From: Pachyseris speciosa
Lineage: Eukaryota > Cnidaria > Anthozoa > Scleractinia > Pachyseridae
Length of the DNA stretch: 64,000 bases
Direction: 5' to 3'
Assembly: GCA_016490735.1 (NCBI GenBank)
Contig: JAEMWC010000013.1
Coordinates: 647,001-711,000 of the forward strand
Shown: positions 1-63,740 of the stretch, in pieces
Layout of the letters: each line of letters begins with the position of its first letter
How positions within the stretch are numbered: position 1 is the first letter of the stretch
Translations under genes and position numbers: made by a program
The notes under the pieces: generated by a model
Told to the model about the DNA's origin: nothing
The model's database searches: none
Seen by the model: only the letters and a program-made list of their open reading frames with translations

Positions 1-230
1 ATGTGTCCCGGGTTCTTATTCCCGGACTCGGGGTCATAAGTCTACTGAGTTTGTTGGTTCTCTACTCTGCTCCGAGAGGTTTTTCTCCGGGTACTCCGGT
101 TTTCCACTCTCCTCAACACAAAAACATTTCTCCCACACGGCCCCACGAGCTTTCAGCTTTAAATCGTAACCATGTATAAATAAAGTTTCTTTACCTTTTT
201 TTTTACCAGTCCTGGAAAATAGTTGAATGC
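1..230 (+). repeat. tRNA-derived SINE, 5'-truncated (family shared with 53.0 and 53.9 kb)
   Basis: The stretch from TTCCCGGACTCGGGGTCATA through CTCTGCTCCGAGAGGTTTTTC to CTCAACACAAAAAC matches the bodies of the SINE copies near 53070 and 53960. It lies in the intron downstream of the 413-509 exon. Confidence 0.6.
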
Positions 231-412
231 GTTTCTTAATCTTTTTTTATATATCGGCAACTTTTTCGATTTCAAAGATATTAAAAATTGAGTTTCACGG
301 TAGCTCGAGTATGGAGCCTTCATTATTGGACAGGGAAGGGGAAAGTGAAACGATCAGAAATGGTGGCTCACTGTCATTTTTAAGGCGGTCGTAGAAAATA
401 GCAAGAACTTAC

Positions 413-55701
<55,289 letters not shown>

Positions 55702-55760
55702 CTGTGAAACAACAATACAGGGAAACAAATGAGCCTAGTCTCCTTGACTTCTAAAATAAA

Positions 55761-55829
55761 AGTAGTATAGGAGTTGGGGGTACCAGACCACTTTTATGGT
55801 CTGTAACCAAACCCAACTCCTACACTACT
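55761..55829. repeat. Terminal palindrome of second element
   Basis: AGTAGTATAGGAGTTGGG pairs with CCCAACTCCTACACTACT, and AGACCA pairs with TGGTCT inside. The right arm is repeated at 56191-56230. Confidence 0.8.
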
Positions 55830-55844
55830 TACCATATAATGGCT

Positions 55845-56350
55845 TTGTATTCTGGTCTCGTATTCTGGTCTCGTATTCTGATCTCGTATTTTGGTCTCGT
55901 ATTCTGATCTCGTATTTTGGTCTCGTATTCTGATCTCGTATTTTGATCTCGTATTTTGGTCTCGTATTTTTGATCTCGTATTTTTAGCAATCTATATATT
56001 TTTTAAAATGCGTGACTTTCTCGGAAAAATCACCAAGCGTGACATTCTCGGAAAAACAGGAAATGAGTCATCGCCTATAGCTATTATTCTAAGTCACGAG
56101 ACGGTCGTATGATTATTTCTAACCAATTATAAATTCTTAAAGTAAAATTTACTGACAATTTTTACTTAAAAAGTTTATGCTAAAGTTTGTTACCAAACCC
56201 AACTCCTACACTACTTACCATATAATGGCTTCGTATTTTTGATCTATATAATGGTCTCGTATTTTGGTCTATATATTTTGGCTTCGTATTTTTGATCTCG
56301 TATAATGGTCTCGTATTTTGGTCTCGTATTTTTGAATCTATATATTTTTA
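55845..56350. repeat. TCTCGTATTTTGG tandem units and 385-bp duplication
   Basis: About ten 12-14 bp units of the form GGTCTCGTATTCT fill 55855-55985. A second cluster lies at 56225-56335. The larger frame CCAAACCCAACTCCTACACT ... ATGGCT ... GACATTCTCGGAAAAACAGG occurs twice 385 bp apart, so the subterminal region is duplicated. Confidence 0.85.
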
Positions 56351-56486
56351 AAATGCATGAGATTCTCGGAAAAACCACCAAGTGTGACATTCTAGGAAAA
56401 ACAGGAAGTCGATGATACAATTCGATGATATCATATTATGATCTCGGAAAAAACAGGAAAAATAATATCTCATATAATAGTATAGA
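56100..56486 (+). promoter_or_regulatory. AT-rich upstream region of the VLTF3-like gene
   Basis: It contains the second subterminal repeat cluster and TATA-like strings (TATATAATGG, CATATAATAGTATAGAATG) within 30 bp of the start codon. A promoter role is inferred from position. Confidence 0.35.
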
Positions 56487-57050
56487 ATGAGTTGTAATTC
56501 AGTGATTCACGATGAATTAGAGAATATGGGGGAGTCGACATGTCCTTTTTGTGATCAGCAATTGGTTGAAGTTGTCAGTAGTGTGGTAGTGTCATGCTGT
56601 AGTAAGCAGGAAATGTTTAACGATGATGGTAAAAATGTTTGTTTAAATTGTGGTTCAGTTCATGGTTATGATTATGTTAAAGAGTATGTTGACTTTTATG
56701 AGAATATGTATAGGATACGACGGAAATCGGTATATCATCGGAAGTACCATATTGAAAATATGATAAATAGTATATGCTGTGAGAATGGATTTCAAATTTC
56801 TCTGAAAGATAGTGGTAAAATATTAAAAATATTCGAAGAGATAGACACAGTCCTTCTTTTGGTGAATAAGAATCGTAAAAGGATGATAAGTACGAAATTT
56901 ATCCTTAAGAAAATATTTTTAATGCTTGGTCTTCCTTTTGAGAATATAACTATTACTAAATCGAAAAAGACGCTTGAATTTTATAATCGATATTGGGTTG
57001 AAATTTTATTGTTGAGATTTGATATGATTATTCGTATTATCAGACAGTGA
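56487..57050 (+). CDS. Zinc-ribbon VLTF3-like late transcription factor
   Basis: The intact 187-residue frame has Cys pairs at 19/22 (CPFC), 37/38 and 52/55 (CLNC), an N-terminal zinc ribbon. It then has a helical domain with IRRKSVYHRKYHIENMINSI and STKFILKKIFLMLGLPFENI. The R-x-x-x-Y-x-R-x-x-H-x-x-x-x-x pattern and the late K-K-x-F-x-x-L-G segment fit the viral late transcription factor 3 (VLTF3) family of large DNA viruses and related elements; a TFIIB-like protein is the alternative. The role would be starting late viral transcription. It is the first gene after the terminal repeats and overlaps the 2TM gene tail-to-tail by 11 bp. Confidence 0.5.
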   Translation: MSCNSVIHDELENMGESTCPFCDQQLVEVVSSVVVSCCSKQEMFNDDGKNVCLNCGSVHGYDYVKEYVDFYENMYRIRRKSVYHRKYHIENMINSICCENGFQISLKDSGKILKIFEEIDTVLLLVNKNRKRMISTKFILKKIFLMLGLPFENITITKSKKTLEFYNRYWVEILLLRFDMIIRIIRQ

Positions 57051-57528
57051 ATTTTTCATCGTATTTTAGTACGTACTTATCAACAATAGGACTGTTGTCC
57101 GTCACATAATCATCAATGTTTTTCATTGTGACATGGATGCTAGACGCTTTGAAATCACCGCTTCTCATCATGTCTTTTATGGTATTGAGTAGATGTTGAT
57201 AGCTTTGATAAGCATATGTGCAACTTTGGATTTTGAGATCGAGGTTTTTATGCTTCATCCACCCTTGTATCAAAAGTGCTGCTGTACTGATGGCTACCAA
57301 ACTAACACCACCAGTTGCCACGCTTGTGGCGAGACCTCCAGTTGCAAAGATGACAGACAATGAGTTCCCCAGTAATTTCCATTTTTTGAACTGTTTCACT
57401 GCCTGTTTGTGAGCCCAACACTTTCTGTGATATGTGTAGTAATAGGCTTTTAATTCCTTAATCTGGTCTTCTGTTAATTCACCTGAAATATGGTTCCAGT
57501 TGAATATGCTTTTTCGACTCTCTGTCAT
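57040..57528 (-). CDS. Two-TM helical protein, SLATT-like layout
   Basis: The intact 162-residue frame has a helical N-terminus with YYYTYHRKCWAHKQAVKQFK, then two adjacent hydrophobic segments at about residues 52-70 and 74-90 (SVIFATGGLATSVATGG, VSLVAISTAALLIQGW), then a helix with AYQSYQHLLNTIKDMMRSGD. Helix-2TM-helix is the layout of SLATT domains and also of the protein at 27962 in the other element. Localisation to membranes is likely; function is unknown. No signal peptide was seen. Confidence 0.5.
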   Translation of the reverse strand: MTESRKSIFNWNHISGELTEDQIKELKAYYYTYHRKCWAHKQAVKQFKKWKLLGNSLSVIFATGGLATSVATGGVSLVAISTAALLIQGWMKHKNLDLKIQSCTYAYQSYQHLLNTIKDMMRSGDFKASSIHVTMKNIDDYVTDNSPIVDKYVLKYDEKFTV

Positions 57529-57537
57529 ATATATATT

Positions 57538-57939
57538 TTATATTATAATTCTTTTGGATACGCAATATATTAAACCGGAAATCTGACCACATAATGGAGA
57601 TCTTTTTATACATTTTGGTGTAAGGTTCTTGGGTATGGCATAACAATATCCTCTGTCTAACGAATAACGGTCATAAAATCTTCCATACGCATCATGAAGT
57701 ATGCTATGTGAGTGTAATACATGAATCCAACCAAGTGTTCTTTCAAAAAATCGTGTAATACATCCATTTCCAGGACCAATAAGTCCTATATCATTATGAA
57801 TATATAAACTAGTGTTTATTGAAATTTTTATTTTGAAATGCTTGTGATACAAATATTGGTATATCAAAGCTGATTTTAAAATTACATCATTGACTTGGAT
57901 AAATTGTTGTTTTGTTTCATCAAAAAAAAAATTCGACAT
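57538..57939 (-). CDS. HD-motif protein, possible PLA2-like or DUF1353-like
   Basis: The intact 133-residue frame has a conserved-looking core GLIGPGNGCITRFFERTLGW and HSHSILHDAYGRFYDRY. The G-P-G-N loop and a later H-D dyad recall viral phospholipase A2 domains, but the usual D-x-x-C/A before HD is missing. The order G-x-I-T-R-F ... ILHDAYG also recalls DUF1353. Neither is secure. It lies 9 bp downstream of... the fibre gene side and 9 bp upstream of the 2TM gene, so it likely shares a transcript with both. Confidence 0.45.
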   Translation of the reverse strand: MSNFFFDETKQQFIQVNDVILKSALIYQYLYHKHFKIKISINTSLYIHNDIGLIGPGNGCITRFFERTLGWIHVLHSHSILHDAYGRFYDRYSLDRGYCYAIPKNLTPKCIKRSPLCGQISGLIYCVSKRIII

Positions 57940-57957
57940 ATTTGATTGCGTCTTGTA

Positions 57958-59358
57958 TCATATATTATATCTTTGCATTGAAATTTGATGATGATCTAAA
58001 ATTGTTTTTTCATCTAATATAAAATCTAAGTATACACAGAAAAAAATAATACAACCATCTAAAGGTGCGATGGAATTTGGATCTAAATCACCAAAAGTCA
58101 TTTGTTGACTACCGGTTCTATTAGCAGATGTGAAACTTCCTATATGTTTTTGTTCCAATAGATTTTACTTTTTTCTGTATTTGGAGAAGATAAATTATCC
58201 CAATGAACAGATAAACAATGCCAAACATTAATTTGACCTAAATCATTTACGGAATAATCTGCTAATTTTGTGAAATTTTGTATAGATGCTGTTGGACCAA
58301 AATATACACAATTTGATTGATCAACACCACTTATAACTAAATTCTACCTCGTCATCAGTCCGAGTCACTACGGAGTTACATGCGCATGCTTATCTGGTCA
58401 TTGCAGTGCTGCTATCCGGTCAGTCAACACGTGTGTTACTGCACGGAACAAAAATTTTGGTCTTTACGACGATAATCTTCATCCTAGCTAACCTTTGCAG
58501 TTCGCCTGATACGCATCACTTTCAGGGATCGCCGTCTGTGAGTACTTTTTCGTTTGGAATTTGTTTTTTGTGCCTAACCCTCTTTCCCGCCAGAATAGAC
58601 ACCGCACAATGGCGAACGAACAGATCGAAACTACTGAATCTGGCACTACTGTGCCTTCTTCGCAAAGTCCACCGGACGTAAATCCGAGCCCACCGGGACA
58701 AGGTCAGAATATTGAGTCCGCCCTGAGGCAATTAAACACCAACATGGGCACGATGACTCACCTCTTAACCAAAGTGTGTGCGCGCCTTCCCACGACAGAG
58801 GCACACAAACTTATCATAACCTCCATTATCATGACCAAAAAGCCCATTTTTCCATGGATTTCCACCTGTATTTGAATTTAATTTATAAACAATGTAAATA
58901 TTAACAACATCATTATTTAAATTGATTTGACTTATCATTCTCTGTGATCCATTAAACTTCAAAAAATAACGTTCATTATGTTTCTCAGCCTTGGTACAAA
59001 CAGTGGGTCTTAAATTTAAAGTTGATTGAGTTGCATTATTTTCTTCATTTGAGAGATCATATGTTTCAACTTTTCTGTCTGCATTCATATCTACAAAATT
59101 ATTATTCGCTCTATCGATTTGATAAACACATTTTGAGTATAATCTAATATATTCAGAAACCCATAAATCTAAAAAACTATCTCTAACAATATCAGAAACT
59201 TGTGATTTAATAACAACATGATTAACATCATTGCCGGGTTTTACATTTGTCAAACGTTTGTTTTCAAGATCATAGTTCCCATCGTTTGTTAATTTAAATC
59301 CAGTTACATCATTACCTTTCACATTCATATGTTCTATTCTGTGGTTAAATATACCCAT
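57958..59358 (-). pseudogene. Fibre protein with LamG/ConA-like head, interrupted
   Basis: Start MGIFNHRIEHMNVKGNDVTG, then the element's fibre repeat GNYDLENKRLTNVKPGNDVN, then a beta-rich head with FLKFNGSQRMISQINLNNDV and NGLFGHDNGGYDKFV. Foreign DNA (58347-58830) follows, then NLVISGVDQSNCVYFGPTAS, WHCLSVHWDNLSS, a frameshift near 58160, and QMTFGDLDPNSIAPLDGCII with an HH near the end. The head has the form of a laminin-G/concanavalin-like lectin fold, suited to binding host glycans. It is broken by the insertion and frameshift. Confidence 0.65.
58347..58830 (+). mobile_element. Retrotransposon fragment with gag-like start inserted in fibre gene
   Basis: About 480 GC-richer bases split the head domain between GGYDKFV and NLVISG. 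At 58609 a plus-strand frame starts MANEQIETTESGTTVPSSQS and NIESALRQLNTNMGTMTHLL, the style of a Gypsy/BEL gag N-terminus. Upstream is leader-like, with TTTCAGGGATCGCC. No LTR pair was found. Confidence 0.55.
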
Positions 59359-59374
59359 ATAATATTAATTTAGA

Positions 59375-62209
59375 TTAATTCATAATTACTTCAAGTGTGA
59401 ATGTTGTATCAAATGCTTTATTATTGGGATGTGAATAGTCAATTATAAAATAGCCTCTCGATAATGATTTATTGACTGTAACTGTTCTTATGTTTCTACT
59501 CATAGAAGGAATTCTATTTTCGAAAATAGTTGCTGGTAATGGCAATAACCCAGCACCTTCATTCTTTTTCTTGAAGTAGAACATTCCGGGTTTTGTTCCT
59601 TGTATAATATACATTTTCTTAATATAAAAGTTATTGTTATGAATAACTAAAAATTCAGAGCCATTTATCAATACAGGCTTTAAAGTATTCTTATTATGTC
59701 CTTGACTGGCTTTAACAAAGCAATTTAAATATTGTATTTGACCAATTATATTATTCCCATTCAAATCTAAATTACCACCTAATTTCGGCTGGTAAAGAGC
59801 AAATCCTCCGAGATCGAGAGCTGTTTCCATAATTACACCCGTAACGCTTGAACGAAAGAGATTTAAACCACCGTTATGAATTCTATAGCCATTCAGATTT
59901 AAATCACCACCAAGTTTAGCCTCTTTTATTAGAAACGTGTTCATATTAATATTATTTAGCATTGTTAATTCACCGTTTTGACCATCAAACAAGTTTGCTG
60001 ATTCATTTGTCAAAGTGTGTCCATTCAAATCTAAATCAGTTTGTAATTGTATTTTTTCATTCACGATTTTATAAGCTTCTGTGAAGTCGTAAACACTTGA
60101 TGGAACGTCTACAGCTTCAAAATCAATACCATATACAACACAAGGAACTTTGTACTTATTTGGATAAGTTGGGTTAGCATTAATATGTATTGTACAATAT
60201 AAATATTCAGGTGGTGAACTTACTGAAGGTTTTTCAATCCATAATAAATAACTCGAATGATCTTCATTTCTGTTATCAAATTTTCTCCCTACAGTTCTAT
60301 GAATTGTAATTCCACCAGTTGCACTGAATGTTACACTACTGAGATTCATTCCTTCATAATCAGGAAATAGCCATTCAAGAATAAAAGTGTATTTTCCATC
60401 TTTTATTGTATACATATTAAATCCAATTCTAGCTCTAAAAATATGATCAGCTTCTTTATTCAAGTCTACATCAATGACCTTTTTTGAAATCATATGTGGT
60501 GAACGAGGTAAATTAATATATCCATTAACTTTCAAGCCATATTCAGTACTAACTTCATCGATATCATTCATCAAATATTTGAAAGCATTCTTTGGATGAG
60601 AAGCAGATGAAATATGACTTTTTTCTAATTGATCTAAATTTACGGCATCGGTTTTATTTGTTCCTTCTTTTAAGTTAATGATTTTATGCCCTCCAAGTTT
60701 TAAGTCTGCTGCCATCGCATTTGTTCCATTCAATAATAAAGTGTTTGCTCTGATGGTTTGTGAAGCTCGATTTAAAACTCTAAAGTTCACTGCATCAGTT
60801 TCATTCACCACGTCCGCTAAATTCGTCACTTTATTTCCACTCATTGACAAATTTCCATACATCGCAGTCGAACCATCTCGTCGGAGAAAATATTCGTCAG
60901 TATATCTTTTCGTCACTGCGTCGTCTAAATTTACGGGTGGAGCAAGATCAGTAATGGTATTGTTGTTCATATTTAGATTTTGTTGTGCAATCGTATCGAG
61001 TTTGGTTTGCAACCTCTGGTCCACATATTTTTTATTAATTGCATTTTCAGCTGGTGTACTATTATCAACATCTTTTAAATCTTGAATTGTGCACCCGGCC
61101 ATGTTCAGATTTCCCTCTGCTGGGTCGGTTCCATCCCGTTTTAGACAGCTTGCAATTTGAGAGTCAACATAGCTTTTGTTTGTGGCGTCGAGAATGTCTT
61201 TAGGGTAGCCCATTCTGGTGATGAGGTTTTCCCCCATGTCCAGGTTTCCTGTCATCGCAACAGTTCCATCTTTTTTAACTAAGTCCGATTTGTCAAAATT
61301 GGCAATTTGTGTGTCAACATAACTTTTGTTTACAGCGTCTTGTGGGTTTGAGGGGTTATCCTGCAGGTTAAGGATTTTGTTTAATTTCATGTCAACATTA
61401 CCACCAAAAGCAACATTACCGTTTTCAATTTCATAAGCTGGGTCATGAATAAAGTAAGATAAATTGGTATGAAAGCCAAAGGCTCCATAAACTATGAGGT
61501 GGGTTTTGGTATTGGGTGCGGGCGCGGTGCTGCTTAGCTGAACCTCAATTGATGCTTGCCCACCACTGGTTTTTTCTATCTGGAAAAGTTTTTTCATGTA
61601 ACCATCAACGTGTGGAGTTTTGGGGAAAGCTTTTTGTAATGGCGATCCCACCTCACGCATGTTTATAGTTGGAAGGGATAATCCAATTGGGTGAGAAAAA
61701 CTCAGTAACAAATGTGTACCGTCCATTACTCAAAGATGTCACATCAAAACGAATTTTGGATGTAAAGCTACCACCGCGTTTAATGAAAAAAGACAATGAT
61801 GACTTGTTTATGTGATAAGGTGATTTGTCAAAATTCTCAATTTGAAGGTTTTCTACATTTTGAACCACGGAAGATTTAGATTTGTCCTTAGTAAAAATGC
61901 GAATGGGTTGCGTTGAGCTCCTGATGCTGAAAAAACAAGGTCATCAACATATGATTTGTTGGCAACATCTTTGTTTGAAGTTGGTGCTGCTACATTAGTC
62001 AATTTTTTGTTTTCGATATCATAATTACCATTTTGTGTCAATTTAAATCCATTTCCATTATCACCTTTATCACCTTTTGGACCAATTAGACCTCTATCAC
62101 CTTTATCACCTTTTGGACCTCTATCACCTTTATCACCTTTTGGACCAATTGGACCTATTTTACCAGTTCTTATATTATCTTGATTTGGTGAAAAATTGAA
62201 TATACCCAT
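59375..62209 (-). pseudogene. Long fibre protein: collagen-like stalk and phage-fibre-like repeats
   Basis: Start MGIFNFSPNQDNIRTGKIGP, then Gly-x-y collagen-like repeats with KGDKGDRG (residues about 19-50). KLTNVAAPTSNKDVANKSYV follows, the motif seen in bacteriophage tail fibres. After frameshifts near 61870 and 61710, a 783-residue open part has about six 35-45 residue units ending D-A-V-N-K-x-Y-V-D (DAVNKSYVDTQIA, DATNKSYVDSQIA), a beta-rich centre, and a second set of L-D-L-N-G repeats (LDLNGHTLTN, LNLNGYRIHN). It probably forms a trimeric capsid fibre. It lies 16 bp upstream of the second fibre gene. Confidence 0.7.
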
Positions 62210-62228
62210 CTAATATTACATTATACTA

Positions 62229-62870
62229 TTATACAGCACCATAAAAGTTTCTCTTCACTGTTTTCATTGGCTTGTCAATATAACAGAAAGAATATGGTTT
62301 TTTAGTTGCTTCGATATACTTTTGCTTATCAATTCCGAGTTCTTTGGATATAAAGTTTCTCTCTCTTGTAGATGGAAAATCGTAAAGGCAGAAGTGGCTA
62401 CAATTAAGCCTAACAGATTTTGGACATCCATAGAATAACTGTGTTAGGTACAGTACTGAACAATTTTTGTGACGACCCTGAATAAAATAGCTGATGATTT
62501 GATCTTGTTTTTTATCCGTCACAAAATCATCAAACACAACCAACCGCTGCAATTCAGTGTCTTGAATTTGTTCAACAGGTAAAATTTCATCTTGACTACA
62601 AATTAAAACGGGGTAACCAACTTGTTTGCTTATTCTATCCATCACTTGCTGTAAATATTGATATTTGTCTTGATCCAAGTTTTTGGCGTATAGATGTATT
62701 TGATCGAAATACACTAATGGTTCTATAATCAGATGTAAAAATAATGTTGTCTTTCCAGACCCAGAATTTCCAGCCAAGAACATTCTGAATGTATCTTTTG
62801 GCATATATTCATACAACTGTCTAAAAGACTTGTTTGAATCCTGAATAATGTCATAATTTGGAATTTCCAT
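62229..62870 (-). CDS. Packaging ATPase, FtsK/HerA superfamily (A32-like)
   Basis: The intact 213-residue frame starts MEIPNYDIIQDSNKSF. Walker A is GNSGSGKT at residues 34-41, Walker B LVVFDDF at about 110-116, and a sensor-like VLYLTQ at about 139-144. This is the compact genome-packaging ATPase of Polintons, adenovirus-like elements and large DNA viruses. It lies 20 bp upstream of the long fibre gene and starts head-to-head with the coiled-coil gene at 62907, so a shared divergent promoter is likely. Unlike the other Polinton's ATPase it has no lesions. Confidence 0.85.
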   Translation of the reverse strand: MEIPNYDIIQDSNKSFRQLYEYMPKDTFRMFLAGNSGSGKTTLFLHLIIEPLVYFDQIHLYAKNLDQDKYQYLQQVMDRISKQVGYPVLICSQDEILPVEQIQDTELQRLVVFDDFVTDKKQDQIISYFIQGRHKNCSVLYLTQLFYGCPKSVRLNCSHFCLYDFPSTRERNFISKELGIDKQKYIEATKKPYSFCYIDKPMKTVKRNFYGAV

Positions 62871-62906
62871 ATGTTAATAGTTTATATTAGTCTAACACAA
62901 TTGTAT

Positions 62907-63272
62907 ATGGATATTGAACGAATGAAAAAGCTTCTTCAAAGTGGAATTGAAGCTGGAAATAAGACGAAAGAAGTTCGTGAGGTTATCAAGACTTATGAAA
63001 ACAGAAAACAGGATGCATATGATACAACATCAGAATTATTAAAACCTTCTATTGATGTTCAGAAGAGTATTGACGATAAACAAGATAAAGTTATTGAACA
63101 GTTGACAAAGAATCAAAAAGCATTGACAAGTGGATTTGAAGATCTTATGCTTTTAAACACACTACCTGAATCAAAACCTGTGGAAACAACAAAATTACCA
63201 ATTGATTATAAACCAGAAATGATGTCTGAAACAAAATCACCTTATAAGTCAAATATTGATAATACAAATTAA
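62907..63272 (+). CDS. Small coiled-coil protein of second element
   Basis: I chose the ATG at 62907 (MDIERMKKLLQSGIEAGNKT) over 62871, because the earlier one abuts the ATPase start. The charged helical protein (EVREVIKTYENRKQDAYDTT) has a disordered Ser/Pro/Lys tail. It may be a core or scaffold protein by position; no family was recognised. Confidence 0.6.
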   Translation: MDIERMKKLLQSGIEAGNKTKEVREVIKTYENRKQDAYDTTSELLKPSIDVQKSIDDKQDKVIEQLTKNQKALTSGFEDLMLLNTLPESKPVETTKLPIDYKPEMMSETKSPYKSNIDNTN

Positions 63273-63295
63273 CACCCCCATCAAAAGTTTTAGAT

Positions 63296-63736
63296 ATGCA
63301 AATGGATGGAACAATAAATATTGGTGACTATGATGCAAAAATTGGTAAATTAACCAAAGATCTTGGAGGTAAAAAAGGAGCACTATCAAAAACCAAAAAG
63401 CAGAGGGACGATAATAAAGAAAAAATTTATGAATTAACACAAGACATTAAAACATTACAAAAGTATCGAAAAAGAATTGATCTTATTGAAGAAGGCTCAA
63501 AAACTATCGGTGAAGGTATTAGAAAGAGAAAAAGACAATATGGAGCAGGTGTTGTTTATTACAATAATATAGAAGACTTGCTTTCACGACTCCAATTACT
63601 CGGTGGGTCTATTTTTGCTGGTAATAATAGTACAGATGTCAGAGATGAGTTTGTAAATATATTGCATGTATTAAGCAGACTGGGTATTGTTTCAAACAAG
63701 GAGCTCAATAAAATAATAACCAAATGTCTAATCTAA
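63296..63736 (+). CDS. Coiled-coil structural protein with conserved C-terminal block
   Basis: The intact 146-residue frame has an N-terminal coiled coil (GALSKTKKQRDDNKEKIYEL), a basic stretch GIRKRKRQYGAG, then VVYYNNIEDLLSRLQLLGGS and FVNILHVLSRLGIVSNKELN. I recall the latter block in other invertebrate virus-like elements near the ATPase and penton genes, but no function. It lies 24 bp after the previous gene and 5 bp before the next one. Confidence 0.6.
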   Translation: MQMDGTINIGDYDAKIGKLTKDLGGKKGALSKTKKQRDDNKEKIYELTQDIKTLQKYRKRIDLIEEGSKTIGEGIRKRKRQYGAGVVYYNNIEDLLSRLQLLGGSIFAGNNSTDVRDEFVNILHVLSRLGIVSNKELNKIITKCLI

Positions 63737-63740
63737 TAGT

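Noticed and set aside
57538..57939. Confident phospholipase A2 assignment
   Set aside because: The GPGN and HD motifs are suggestive, but the residue before HD that is usual for viral PLA2 is absent, so only a tentative call is given.
60678..61085. 135-residue plus-strand frame
   Set aside because: It is antisense to the repeat region of the long fibre gene and has no features of its own.
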